A stretch of 64,000 bases of DNA from Leptobrachium leishanense (Eukaryota; Chordata; Amphibia; Anura; Megophryidae): NCBI GenBank assembly GCA_009667805.1, contig CM019070.1, forward strand, positions 59,524,735-59,588,734, read 5' to 3'. This document shows, piece after piece, positions 10,718-20,926 of the stretch. Numbering within the stretch: position 1 is the stretch's first letter; each line of letters begins with the position of its first letter. Below the pieces are notes generated by a model. It was given only the letters and a program-made list of their open reading frames with translations. It was not told the DNA's origin and made no database searches. The translations under genes and the position numbers were made by a program.

Positions 10718-13700
10718 GTTTTTTTTTTTGTTTTTTTTTAAACATATTTTTATTCGTCTCAGATCAAGATGAATTTACAGAAAAAGGGGTAACATTTTTT
10801 TTTTTTTTTCCTTTTCATATCATGTACAATCTGTAATAATGTAAAAAAAAAAGGAAAAAATCACAGTTTCCGGTGTTAATTAAAGTATTACATCACAATC
10901 CAGTACCGAAGTGTCATGGTAATGTCAGCATTTAAAGCTCAGAGGTGGACGGCTGGGTTAGGGTATCCCGGGAAGTGGAGGCAAGAAAGTTAACTAACAA
11001 GTGGTCAGAGGTATCTGAGGGGATCGGAGGGGTGTTCCGCAGCATTTGTAGGGAATACCATGGGGCATCGCAGAACGTGTTTCGTAGGGAGGTTTTGACC
11101 TCAGGTGGTAAGGCACAAATAAAAGGGGACCAGTGGGTAAAGAATTGTTGAGTTTTCTCAGTCTGATGTAGTGAGGCCTCAGACCAGTCAGCCAAGAATA
11201 TGGAATAGATTCTGTCGTACATCATGCGGAATGAGGGAGGGGTACCGGATATCCATTGAGATAATATGGCCTTTTTGCCCGTCGCTGCTAGGAGACCTAA
11301 CCAAAACCGGTGGCATCTAGAGAGGGGTTGAAGGGTTTGTGAAGTTGGTAAGTTGAAAATAGCCCAGTTAGGTGTGAAGGGAATCTCGATTCGGATAACC
11401 TGGGAGCTGAATCGGCGTACGGTGTCCCAAAATAATTGAATAAAGGGGCACGACCAGAGACAATGATGGAGGTCGGCTGGGGAAAAATTGCATTTTAAAC
11501 AGTTGGCGTTAGGTAATAGTCCTGAACGGGCCATTCTATCCGGCGCCATGTAGGCTCGGTGGAGTATCCTATAAAACATGTCCCAATAATTGGCGGATGG
11601 GAGAGTGCGTCTTGATACCAGAGTAGCCGACACTAGGTCGTTGGGGGTAAGGTTTGGAAAAGTAGTGGCCCATCGAGAGATAGCCCTCCAGGGTTTCGAG
11701 GTGGGGAGTGAATGTTGTAGAAGTGTGTAAATGGTTGAAGTCGAGGGAGGAGATGAACTATGTACGAGTAATTGCGTGTCTAACTGGTTAGTTAAATCAG
11801 TGGGAGATAAGGTGTGCAGTTGTGCGAGAAGGAACTGTCTGAGTTGTAAGTAATAAACAGGGTGTATAGTTAATGGGGCAATGCGTTCTGTCAAGGCTGT
11901 GTAAGAATAAGGCAGACCTGATGCTCCATCTAGGTAATGGTGTAGGAGTCTAAAACCTCGTTGAGCCAGGGTTCGAAAGATAGGAGCAGGGGAGGCATTT
12001 TGAAAGTGAGGGTTATGCAAGATAGGAGACCAAAGGGATGTTTGCCAGGACAATTGGAGGCGTTTACGAATTCTGACCCAAGCTAATTTCGTCGTGGAGA
12101 GCAAAGGGTTATCGCGTAGGGGAGGGGGGATGGCGGGAGAGTGTTGGTGAAGAAATGCTAGTAAAGAGGAGGCAGGAAGTAGCGCCCGTTCCACATGTAA
12201 GGCTGTGAAGCGGGAAGTATCATTCAGCCAATCCGATACGTAACGATATAGTGCTGCTAGGTTATAATCTAGTAAATTGGGGAAGTTGATACCTCCCCTC
12301 GCTATCGGTTGCTGGAGGTTAAGGAGTGGTATACGTGCCCGCTTATCTTGCCAAATAAAGGACGCGTACAACCTGTTGAATAACTGAAGATCATTAGGTT
12401 TCAGTAGGAGAGGCAATACTTGTATAGTGTATAGTAATTTGGGAAATAAGGTCATTTTAATAAGTGAGGCCCGCCCCAAGTAAGAAAGTGGAAGTGAGCT
12501 CCAGGCCTCCAAAAGTGCTTTTGTTTGGGCTAAGTGAGGGTCTATGTTGAGTTTGTATAAGCGGGAGAGGTCAATCGGTAGAATAATACCCAAGTATTTA
12601 ATATACGGCGAGGGTGCCCAGGAGAAGGGAAAGCCCTGGAGCCAAGAACCCTGTGGTTTGGGGCCTAGAGGTAGAGCTACTGTCTTGGCGTAGTTGATTT
12701 GGAAGCCGGAGGCTACATGGAAGGAGTCAAACAACTTCAATAGGGGGGGGATCGCGGAGGCGGGGTCTGAAAGGAATATCAACAAGTCGTCTGCAAAGGC
12801 TACAACTTTTAATACTACTGTGGGGGACAAATGAATTCCTGATATTGTTTGGGACATTTCTATGATACGTATTAGAGGTTCTAGGGCCAGGTTAAATAAT
12901 AACGGGGATAGAGGACATCCTTGCCTAGTTCCTCGCTCTAGGTTAAAGGGGGCGGAGTTGAGTCCATTTGCTGTGATCATAGTGGAAGGTGTAAGATAGA
13001 GTGCACGAAAAAGTGTTAAGAATGTCTTACCAAAATGATGAAACTTAATAAATCTGATTAAATAATTCCATGAGATCCTATCGAACGCCTTATCTGCGTC
13101 ACAGCTCAGTAAGAGGTTTGAGGATTGTGGCGTGAGGGAAGATGACCATATTGCCGCTATGGCTTTGCGTATATTGGTAGTGGAATGGCGGCCATTAAGG
13201 AATCCCGTTTGTTGAGGCCCTATGAGGCGTGCAAGAGGTTTTTGAAGACGGCGAGCCATGATGGAGGACAGTATTTTGAGGTCAGTATTTAGTAGTGCAA
13301 TGGGACGATAGGAGGTTACCAATGTTGGGTCTTTTCCCGGTTTGGGGAGAACCACCACCCGCGCCTCATTAAAGGTCGGGGGTGGGGTCCCACCCCCCAG
13401 GATATTGTTATACAGCGTAACTAAGTGGGGAATCACCAGGCCAGAAAGGAGTTTGTAATATTCCGCCCCAAAGCCATCTGGGCCTGGTGTTTTTCCGTTT
13501 TTAAGTGAGGTTATTGTCGCTTTGATTTCGGCGTGTGTGATGGGTACTGAGAGTGCGTCGCGTTCTACTGGGGAAAGTTTAGGCATTTGGGCTGTATGAA
13601 AAAGATTTAGTTGGGCGGCACAGTCATCGGGGCCTGCCTTATAGAAGTCCGCAAAGTAGGTACGAAAGTGATCCACTATGTCATTAGGTTTGGTAAGAAT

Positions 13701-14947
13701 GGTTCCGTCTGAGGTCTTGAGTTTTGAAATTAAGGGTCTAGTCTGGGTCTGGGAGCGTACCAAATTAGCAAGAAGTCGACCTTGTTTGTTGCCAAAGCGG
13801 AACAGAGCCTGTTTTTGACGTTGGCATGTACGGTGTGCCTGTTCTGTGGCCAGGGAGTCGTATCGCGTCTTGTCATTTTTGTATTTTTGGAGGGTCGTGG
13901 AGGTTGAGTCTAAGAGATAAGCTCTATAGCTGCTAAGGAGCTCTGAGTGGGCATCGGAGAGGTGTCTAGCAGTCTCTTTTTTTGTGCGAGCGGCATATTC
14001 CATTATTTGACCCCGAAGCACTGCCTTCGACGCAGACCAAAAAAGGTTGACGTCGTCGACGTGCTCAATGTTATCGTCTGTGTAATTATTCCATGCCAGT
14101 TCAACGTGAGAGGTGAAGAGACCGGAGGTCATGAGATGCGAAGGAAAGCGCCAATTCCTAGAATAGGGCACCGGGGTTTCCAATATGATTTCTAGTGTGA
14201 TATGTGCGTGGTCCGTGAGAGTTATTGGGCCAATGTCTGTCCGTAGGGCACGGTTGGAAAGTAAGCTTGAGACCAGAAAAAGGTCTAGGCGGGAAAAGGA
14301 TTTGTGCGGGTCGGAGTAAAACGTGAAATCCCTGCCCGTAGGGTGGTGGGAGCGCCACACGTCATCCAGGTCAAAATGGGACCTGAGGAAGGTCGGGCCT
14401 GTGTGTTGAGCACGTCCCCTAGTCATCGTACGACTGGGCGCTCGGTCTAAGATAGGGTCTGGGACCTCGTTGAAATCACCCCCCACAATCCTATGGGAAG
14501 AGTCGTGTAAATGGAGTAATGGTAACAGTGATTTAAAGAAAGTGAGATTGGGGCTATTGGGAGCATAGATGTTAAGTAGTTGTAGGGGTTCTTGTCCCAC
14601 TGTTAGGGCAAGAAAGGTATATCTGCCTTCTGGGTCATTAATCTCAAGCAAGTCAGAGTATGGGAGACGTTTGTGGAGGAGGATAGTGGTACCACGTGAT
14701 TTCTGCGTATGGACGGATGATGTCTGGAAGCCTATCCAGGGGGCGCGTAGTGACTGGTTTGGGGAAGTCCAGTGCGTTTCCTGTAGGAAAATTATGTCAG
14801 GATCTAACTTTTTCAAGTATTGTAGTACTTTTTTCCTTTTGATAGGCGAATTAAGGCCTTCCACATTCCAGGACACCAGTTTCAACGATTTGCGTGTAAA
14901 AATCTGTGGTTCTATAGGAAGGGTACTTTCAGACATAGTTTCGTGGG
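10718..14947 (-). mobile_element. L1/Tx1-type LINE insertion, 5'-truncated just before ORF2
   Basis: The insertion is bounded by a 10-bp direct repeat, tttaccagtg, at 10708-10717 and 14948-14957. The poly-A tail is the T-rich run at about 10719-10740 on the plus strand, preceded by an AATAAA-like motif in the 3'UTR. The body contains one intact ORF2 (10932-14936). The 5' break falls only 11 bp upstream of the ORF2 start, so the 5'UTR and ORF1 are missing. The open frame and clean duplication indicate a fairly recent insertion. Confidence 0.9.
10932..14936 (-). CDS. L1/Tx1-type LINE ORF2 protein (endonuclease + reverse transcriptase), intact
   Basis: The 1334-aa protein is uninterrupted. The N-terminus is an APE-type endonuclease that nicks target DNA: KLVSWNVEGLNSPIKRKK near residue 20, FLQETHW near 52, GGDFNEV near 151 and TDHAH near 243. 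The reverse transcriptase follows: SYRPIALLNTDLKILSSIMA, QTGFLNGRHS, SCDADKAFDRISW near 614, GTRQGCPLSPLLFNLALEPL and VVAFADDLLIFL near 714. Motif A Asp and the motif C Asp pair are present. A C-terminal Cys-His motif (CLKCNFSPADLHHCLWSC) lies near 1152. The length equals a full L1 ORF2. All catalytic motifs I can see are intact, so it could be active if transcribed, but no element promoter remains. Confidence 0.93.
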   Translation of the reverse strand: MSESTLPIEPQIFTRKSLKLVSWNVEGLNSPIKRKKVLQYLKKLDPDIIFLQETHWTSPNQSLRAPWIGFQTSSVHTQKSRGTTILLHKRLPYSDLLEINDPEGRYTFLALTVGQEPLQLLNIYAPNSPNLTFFKSLLPLLHLHDSSHRIVGGDFNEVPDPILDRAPSRTMTRGRAQHTGPTFLRSHFDLDDVWRSHHPTGRDFTFYSDPHKSFSRLDLFLVSSLLSNRALRTDIGPITLTDHAHITLEIILETPVPYSRNWRFPSHLMTSGLFTSHVELAWNNYTDDNIEHVDDVNLFWSASKAVLRGQIMEYAARTKKETARHLSDAHSELLSSYRAYLLDSTSTTLQKYKNDKTRYDSLATEQAHRTCQRQKQALFRFGNKQGRLLANLVRSQTQTRPLISKLKTSDGTILTKPNDIVDHFRTYFADFYKAGPDDCAAQLNLFHTAQMPKLSPVERDALSVPITHAEIKATITSLKNGKTPGPDGFGAEYYKLLSGLVIPHLVTLYNNILGGGTPPPTFNEARVVVLPKPGKDPTLVTSYRPIALLNTDLKILSSIMARRLQKPLARLIGPQQTGFLNGRHSTTNIRKAIAAIWSSSLTPQSSNLLLSCDADKAFDRISWNYLIRFIKFHHFGKTFLTLFRALYLTPSTMITANGLNSAPFNLERGTRQGCPLSPLLFNLALEPLIRIIEMSQTISGIHLSPTVVLKVVAFADDLLIFLSDPASAIPPLLKLFDSFHVASGFQINYAKTVALPLGPKPQGSWLQGFPFSWAPSPYIKYLGIILPIDLSRLYKLNIDPHLAQTKALLEAWSSLPLSYLGRASLIKMTLFPKLLYTIQVLPLLLKPNDLQLFNRLYASFIWQDKRARIPLLNLQQPIARGGINFPNLLDYNLAALYRYVSDWLNDTSRFTALHVERALLPASSLLAFLHQHSPAIPPPLRDNPLLSTTKLAWVRIRKRLQLSWQTSLWSPILHNPHFQNASPAPIFRTLAQRGFRLLHHYLDGASGLPYSYTALTERIAPLTIHPVYYLQLRQFLLAQLHTLSPTDLTNQLDTQLLVHSSSPPSTSTIYTLLQHSLPTSKPWRAISRWATTFPNLTPNDLVSATLVSRRTLPSANYWDMFYRILHRAYMAPDRMARSGLLPNANCLKCNFSPADLHHCLWSCPFIQLFWDTVRRFSSQVIRIEIPFTPNWAIFNLPTSQTLQPLSRCHRFWLGLLAATGKKAILSQWISGTPPSFRMMYDRIYSIFLADWSEASLHQTEKTQQFFTHWSPFICALPPEVKTSLRNTFCDAPWYSLQMLRNTPPIPSDTSDHLLVNFLASTSRDTLTQPSTSEL

Positions 14948-14997
14948 TTTACCAGTGTTTTTTATATTAATTTGTCATTTAATTTAAGTTCCTTTTT

Positions 14998-15730
14998 AGG
15001 GCCAAATTACATTCTTCGCGCAAAAACGCTTGCGCAATGCATGAATTTGTGCGCCAAGCGTTAAACGTTAACGAGCGTAAATCACCGCTGGAATTACAAT
15101 CCTCGTGCATTTTTTCATCCGTCGAGCAATAACGTGCATAAAACGGATGCGCACAAATGCTCGCGCAGTAACGTTGCGCGCAGAAATCAGTGTGCGGACT
15201 GTTTTTTCACGAGATTCAGCCAATCAGAATTAAGAACCACAATTATCTCACGTTAAGTTTTTGCGCCTGTTAAAGTCAATCTGAGTATATATGCTGCAGC
15301 AATAATAAATGCACACACAGCTTCTCCATTTTATTGGTTTGATATGAGTAGAATGTGTAACTATACTTTGCTGTATTTTTTTTTTGGGCTGGTGTATTTG
15401 GGTTCGGCCAGGTTGTTCAGATTTGCCGTTAACACCAGCTTTTAGGAGTTGCTAAAATTATGCGCGCAAAGGCTATGCGTTAATTCCTGCGCATAGATTG
15501 TAATAGCATCCGCGTACCAGCGCACATTCGCGTTTGTGCTCACAATTTAAAGTATTGGACGTGCACAGTACAGTACGGTCGCGCAGGATTCGTGCAGGTT
15601 TACCAACGGTAGACGATTACGTGCGTTTGTTGCGCTGACAATGTAATACGGCATTCGGCGCAAAGGGTTTTACCCCTCGCGTTAATGCGTTTTTGCAAAT
15701 GTTTGCGCGAAGATCGTAATTTGGCCCCTA
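14998..15730 (+). mobile_element. GC-rich inverted-repeat element family B, copy 1
   Basis: The ends are agggccaaattacattcttc on the left and gaagatcgtaatttggccccta on the right (inverted). Each arm is packed with gcgc/cgcaaa/acgtta motifs. The centre has a CCAATCAG block (15220) followed 60 bp later by GAGTATATATGCTGCAGC (15283-15300). Several copies occur in the window. No transposase is visible. Confidence 0.8.
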
Positions 15731-15994
15731 CTGTTGCTTTGTGTTTTTTTTTTACATTTGGGCATTCTACGGGTTAGGTATACTGTCACAGGTTTTGTTT
15801 GGTTATATGCAAATTCTATCAATGTAATGATTGCCCTCTGTTCTGGAATTAAAGGCTTGCCGTGCTAAATGAATTAACGTCTTTTACCCTATGAAAAGTA
15901 CGTAAAATGAAATTTAAAAAATAATTTAAAAAAACCTGGACCTTAAGTTTCAGTGAATGTGCATAATATTGGATGAAACAAATTGAAACATATT

Positions 15995-16713
15995 GGGCTC
16001 TATTACATTCCCCGCGCAAATTCATACACGCACTCGCGCAGCGCAATTTTTTTGCGCATAGCGTTAACGCGCGTAAATTAACGCTGGTATTACATTCCGA
16101 GCGCATTTTTTCATCCGTCCGAAAATATTGCGCGTAAAAAAAGACGTGCAAAAACGAGCGCAAATTAACGCTGCGCGCAGAAATTGGTGGGCAGACTGTT
16201 TTTTTCACGCGATTCAGCCAATCAGAACCACAATTGTCTCCCGTTCAGTTTTTGCGCCTGCCAAAATCAATCTGAGTATATATGCTGCAGCAATAAAAAA
16301 GACACGCACAACCACTCAATTTTATTGTTTGGGTATGTGTAGAATGTGTAACTATACTGTGCTGTATTTCTTTTTTTAGTGCTGGTGTATTTAGTTTCGG
16401 CCAGAACGTTCGGCTTTGCAGTTACCACCAGCTTTTCAAAGAGGTTAAAATTATGTGCAAACGTGGTTCGTAAAAAATTGTGCATCGATTGTAATACCAT
16501 CCGCGTACCAGCGCCCGAACGCATTTGCGCTCGCAATGTTAAGTATGGGATGCGCGCACAAACTTTCGCTCGCGCAGGGTAACTCGCGTTAGACCTTAAC
16601 GTGCATCGTTTGCGCGAACGTCGTAATTTGACGGTCAGCGCAAAGGCTTTTTCCCCTTGCGTTAGTGCCTTTTTGCGCACGCGCACATTTTTGTGCGAAG
16701 AATGTGATAGAGC
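15995..16713 (+). mobile_element. GC-rich inverted-repeat element family B, copy 2
   Basis: The ends are gggctctattacattccccg and gaagaatgtgatagagccc, with ATT directly outside both ends, suggesting a 3-bp duplication. The CCAATCAG (16218) and GAGTATATATGCTGCAGC (16274-16291) blocks are conserved. The short ORFs over it are by-products of the CpG-rich arms. Confidence 0.82.
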
Positions 16714-16714
16714 C

Positions 16715-17558
16715 CATTGTTTATAGTAATGGTTTTATTATTAGAAAAGCCTGAGGACTTAATACTGTTGGTGGCCTTAACAATGAGAAGGGTTAAAACC
16801 CGCAAGGACATCAGCAAAGTACATTTTGGGTTTTCTAAGGTTGCGAGTGACTGCCACAGTCACATGTTTTAGTAGAATATCCTTTCAAAGCCCTATGGAG
16901 AGTCTTCCCATGAAAGAGATTGCTCTATCGTAATCTGCAAAAGGAAGCTTTTGATAAGACGCAGCCAGTCTCCTTGGTCATCTTGTGGGAGCTGCCTAAG
17001 GCCGCAGGGAGCAAAGAGCGGAAGTTCAAGGGCTTTTCTGGGCTTTAACGTTACCATGGAAACCACTTCCTGGGGATCAGCGTGAATCTGGGTCTGTTAT
17101 ACAAAGGGAAACACTGAGAAGAAACATTGGGTCAACAATAACTGTGTGGTAATGAAATGTAAGGAGAAAAAAAAAAAAAAACAAGTCTGCATCTCGTGAA
17201 AACAGGCCGAAAATGAAAAATAAAGAAAGACTGAGACTTTGTACTGTACGTCTATGGAAATAATTAATTATACTTTGGATTTTTTTTTTTATCTTTCATC
17301 AAAAATATTAAATAAAATAAAAAAAATTTATTAAATAAATAGTTGCTAAAGTTAATTAACGAAATCCCAATTAATACTTAGTGGAAGTAAAATAATATAC
17401 TGTATGCGATTGATGATACTAGTAAACGGTTGTGGTCAAAAATTAAATCTGCTCTAATTTCTATAAATTAATATTTTGGGTATGATGCTGCAGATACAAT
17501 CAGAGGTTGTGGAGGTTTATCATGACCAATTAACTCAATGGAGTAAATTGCTAACTCA
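16715..17558. other. intron, nothing recognised
   Basis: Mostly AT-rich sequence between two family B copies. I see no ORF, RNA gene or repeat that I can support. Confidence 0.5.
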
Positions 17559-18286
17559 GGGCTCTATTACATTCTCCGCGCAAATTCGTACGCGCACTTG
17601 CGTATTTTTTTTGCACGCAGCGTTAAACGTTAACGCGCGTAAATTAACGCAGGTATTACGATCCGAACGCATTTTTTCATCCGTCAAAAAATATTGCGCG
17701 TAAAAAAGACGCGCAAAAACGAGCGCAAGTTAACGCTGCGCACAGAAATCAGTGCGCAGACTGTTTTTTCACGCGATTCAGCCAATCAGCATTAAGAACC
17801 ACAATTGTCTCCCGTTCAGTTTTTGCGTCTGCCAAAATCAATCTGAGTATATATGCTGCAGCAATAAAAAAAAACGCACAACCACTCAGTTTTATTGTTT
17901 GGGTATGTGTAGAATGTGTAACTATACTGCGCTGTATTTATTTTTTCGGGCCGGTGTATTTAGTTTCGGCCAGAACGTTCGGATTTGCAGTTACCACCAG
18001 CTTTTCAAAGACGTTGAAATTCTGCGTGCAAACGTTGTTCGTAAAAAGTTGCGCATCGATTGTAATACCAGCCGCGTACCAGCGCACAAACGCATTTGCG
18101 CTCACAATGTTAGGTATGGGATGCGCGCACGAACTTTCGCTCGCGCGGGGTAACTCGCGTTAGACGTTAACGCGCATGGTATGTGCGAACGTTGTAATTT
18201 GATGGTCAGCGCGAAGGGTTTTTCCCCCCGCGTTAATGCGTTTTTGTGCACACGCCCATTTTTGCGCGAAGAATGTAATAGAGCCC
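17559..18286 (+). mobile_element. GC-rich inverted-repeat element family B, copy 3
   Basis: The ends are gggctctattacattctccg and gaagaatgtaatagagccc, with TCA directly flanking both ends (17556-17558 and 18287-18289), supporting a 3-bp target duplication. Copy 2 is its closest relative by eye. CCAATCAG (17782) and the TATATA block (about 17848) are kept. Confidence 0.85.
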
Positions 18287-18289
18287 TCA

Positions 18290-18806
18290 GTGTATTGGTA
18301 GCAGTGGTAGTGCTGACTCTACTGGTTTGAAAGCGGACCAGTTCCCGCTTTGAGATACTGGATAAATAAATATACTTAAATATATGAGATCAGTAAAATT
18401 AAACATTCACTTTAAATTTATAATATATATATATATTATATTATATACTGTATATAAGCTTGTGGTACAAATCGCTAATAGCGACGCGCTAAGTGATTTT
18501 TTTTCCCGTTTCTAGCGGGAGGCAAACGATCTGTTGCTCAGGAGCTAGACTCAATTAACCTGATGCTAACGCAAAAACATGCAGACGCTAAGGTTAGCTC
18601 ACACCAGGTGATAGTGCCCTGAGTATTTTATTTCTGCAAACCCCATTGCTGCATGTTAACTAGGACCTATAGACCCTCTATGTTGGTCCAAAATGTACAT
18701 AACTACTACAATGTTTCCAGTTATAAACTTAATAATAGTAAATTGCTCTTGATCAGTGGGTTGTGTTGCCTGAATATTGAATTGCACTGCAGCAGTGTAA
18801 ATTGAA
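18290..18806. other. intron with repeat debris
   Basis: It holds a TA-rich stretch (18420-18460) and a piece resembling family F (cgctaatagcgacgcgctaa near 18473). No gene. Confidence 0.4.
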
Positions 18807-18807
18807 T

Positions 18808-19108
18808 AGTTATTATTATTATTATTATTATTTATTTATAAAGCGCCAGCATATTCCGCAGCGCTGTACAATAGGTTACAGTATAGACAGGGTTACAATA
18901 CATTGAACAACATTCGACAAACAGTACAGGAGGAGATGAGGGCCCTATTCCCGTAGGAACTCACAATCTAGGAGGGTTGGGGTTGGAAACAGGAGGAGAG
19001 GACTGCAAGGTGAGAGTGATTGATGGTTGTGTCAGTGAGTTGGGTGGTAGGCTTCCCTAAAGTTATGTCTTGTGATTCACGTTAAAAAGCCCCTAAAAAC
19101 AGAGGTAT
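18808..19108 (-). mobile_element. L2-type LINE 3' end with (TAA)n tail
   Basis: On the minus strand the sequence ends GCGCTGCGGAATATGCTGGC, then GCTTTATAAATAAATAATAA, then a (TAA)n microsatellite (about 18810-18834). Upstream is a remnant of the LINE C-terminus (REAYHPTH-like wording). The same 3' end occurs at 26519-26905, where the LINE reading frame is clearer. An L1 copy has inserted at 19108; the L2 body appears to resume after 19967. Confidence 0.7.
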
Positions 19109-19953
19109 GCCACGGCATTCCATAAATTATGTTTGGGAAAAAAGGGCCTTAAAAAAACCCATTATCACTATGCTATCAAGGTTTAGTGAATAAAAACATG
19201 ACAAAAAAAACTCTCATATATGTTAAACTGGGAAAAAGACCTAGATCTCCTAATACCATATGAAGACTGGCTATATGCTACATCAGCGGTGTATAGATAT
19301 TCTGGAAGCACCGGGGTAAGAGAATCCCATCTTAAAGTGATCTATAGATGGTATCTTACGCCAGCGCGTTTAGCACATACCCCCGGTGTCTCAGATAAAT
19401 GTCGGCGATGCCACTCGGCTAAGGGATCCCTTTCCCACGTGTTTTGGTCATGCGCTAAATTAGCCTCATATTGGAGAGCTGTAAGTCATCTGATTTATGA
19501 ATGCATATCTGTGACCATCCCTTTTAACCCTGAAGTTTACATTTTGCATTTTATCCCTACTAATCTGCCTTTATCTATTAGAGCTTTTATATCAACAATA
19601 TTAGGAGCGGCTAAATCAGTTTTAGGGAGCCATAGGAAGTCAACTATGTTACCTACAATATCTGAAGTGATAAGTAAAGTGGATAAGATATCCAAATACG
19701 AAGAAATGTTTGAAAAAGTACATGAATTAATGACTATGTATCAAAAAAGGTGGCTAGGTTGGTTGTCTTTCAGATCGTTGGGTATGCCTTTGCAATTAAG
19801 CAATTATGGTTAAGCTGATTGGAGGGATATTGTTGTGTGTTTTTTTTTTTTCCTTTTTCCCCCTCTCTCTCCCCTTTTTTTTTTCTGTATGATGTTAACT
19901 GTATTATGTATTATGTACTATAACTAATAAACAATTATAAATAAAAAAAATAA
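19109..19953 (+). mobile_element. L1/Tx1-type LINE 3' end with target duplication
   Basis: The copy is 5'-truncated and carries the C-terminal ORF2 part, a short 3'UTR rich in T and C, AATAAA near 19926 and an A-rich tail. A 14-bp direct repeat aaaaacagaggtat flanks it (19095-19108 and 19954-19967). It lies inside older L2 sequence. Confidence 0.85.
19220..19813 (+). pseudogene. L1-type ORF2 C-terminal remnant
   Basis: The 197-residue open stretch is the C-terminal end of a LINE ORF2. It contains the Cys-His motif CRRCHSAKGSLSHVFWSC and the following hydrophobic helix (SYWRAVSHLIYE), ending in RWLGWLSFRSLG. Upstream sequence (YVWEKK, KKPIITMLSRF-like wording, 19127-19190) belongs to the same protein but in another frame and with stops, so the reading frame is broken near 19190-19220. 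It has no endonuclease or RT motifs and cannot be functional alone. Confidence 0.8.
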
Positions 19954-19997
19954 AAAAACAGAGGTATTTAAAGATGGTAGAAGAAATGTGCTGGAAT

Positions 19998-20000
<3 letters not shown>

Positions 20001-20057
<57 letters not shown>
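20001..20057. repeat. (TG)n microsatellite
   Basis: A pure tg dinucleotide run of 57 bp. Confidence 0.98.
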
Positions 20058-20059
<2 letters not shown>

Positions 20060-20520
20060 GACAACTTGAATAACGGTTGGAAAGAAGAGAAATATGGAAA
20101 GCTGGAATAAAGTGGGGAATTGTGAATAAAAATCTAATGATGGAAGGAGAAAACTGGCTTAAAAAAGAAAGAGCGATAGCGTATACCTTGAAAGAATTGC
20201 TTGAATAAAGTGGGAAAGGAAATGATGGAATGCTGGAAGAGACTTACTGGAAGTAAACAGAGTATAGATAAACGTGAGCAGACATTTAAGGAGTAACCTG
20301 ACAGGAGTTATGCGTCTACAATAGATTGACGGATATTGGTTGATGTACCCACGGTTGATTGGAGGCTCCAGTCTGCCTTTATCAATCCATGGCTCCACAT
20401 CCTGGTATATCAAAACAGAATGCAATGTACCCGGACATGTACGTTGACTGATGAGATCACCATCTAGTCTGGTCTATGTTAATGTAAGCAATCAACATCC
20501 TGGTGGCATTTTATTGCTCT

Positions 20521-20926
20521 TGTGAGAAAAAGAGAGTTTTGTGAGGGTCCTGAGAATGAGCAACAGCACTAGTGGCCTGCTCTACGGTGGGGCCCGCTCA
20601 GGTCTCCCAAGGCTTTAGCTCGATTGTGCCATTACAGAGACGACTGCTCCATATGCAAATCAGACCGTTACAACCAGAAAGGGCAGCCAGTACTGCAATA
20701 CCAAGGAAGTGATCCCTGCACGAGAGGTGCAGCAATCCCCGACGATCGTTTCGGCCTTGTTAGGCCTCGTCAGGAGGGTATAGCTGACACCCTTCTAGGC
20801 ACATCGAGCAAGCGGTCCATGTCTGGATTACCCTGTAACTTTTTGAGACCAAAGCGGGCACCCATCGTAGAGAAGGCAACTAGTGCCGTTGCTCGTTCTC
20901 AGGACCCTCACAAACCTCTCTTTTTT
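20521..20926 (-). mobile_element. Penelope-like / retrozyme-like element with hammerhead core
   Basis: A 14-bp direct repeat, cattttattgctct, flanks the 406-bp insertion (20507-20520 and 20927-20940). About 80 bp at the left end (gaaaaagagagttttgtgag...) recurs inverted at the right end, with few mismatches. Between the arms, the minus strand carries a hammerhead-ribozyme-like core (20735-20779). Long inverted arms plus hammerhead motifs are known from Penelope-like retroelements and their non-autonomous relatives; the assignment is inference. No reverse transcriptase is present. Confidence 0.65.
20735..20779 (-). ncRNA. hammerhead-ribozyme-like motif (type I)
   Basis: On the minus strand the core boxes are in order. 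CTGACGA (20773-20767) is followed by stem II GGCC/GGCC closing a TAACAA loop (20766-20753), then GAAAC (20752-20748). Stem III is a 2-bp AC/GT helix around a GATC loop, and the cleavage triplet is GTC (20743-20741). Stem I can form between ACCCTC and GGGGAT. The general core CTGANGA...GAAA...H is satisfied, and G10.1-C11.1 is present. Confidence 0.7.

Noticed and set aside
10945..14970. Plus-strand ORFs of 66-133 residues over the LINE
   Set aside because: They are antisense shadows of the intact ORF2 and show no domain of their own.
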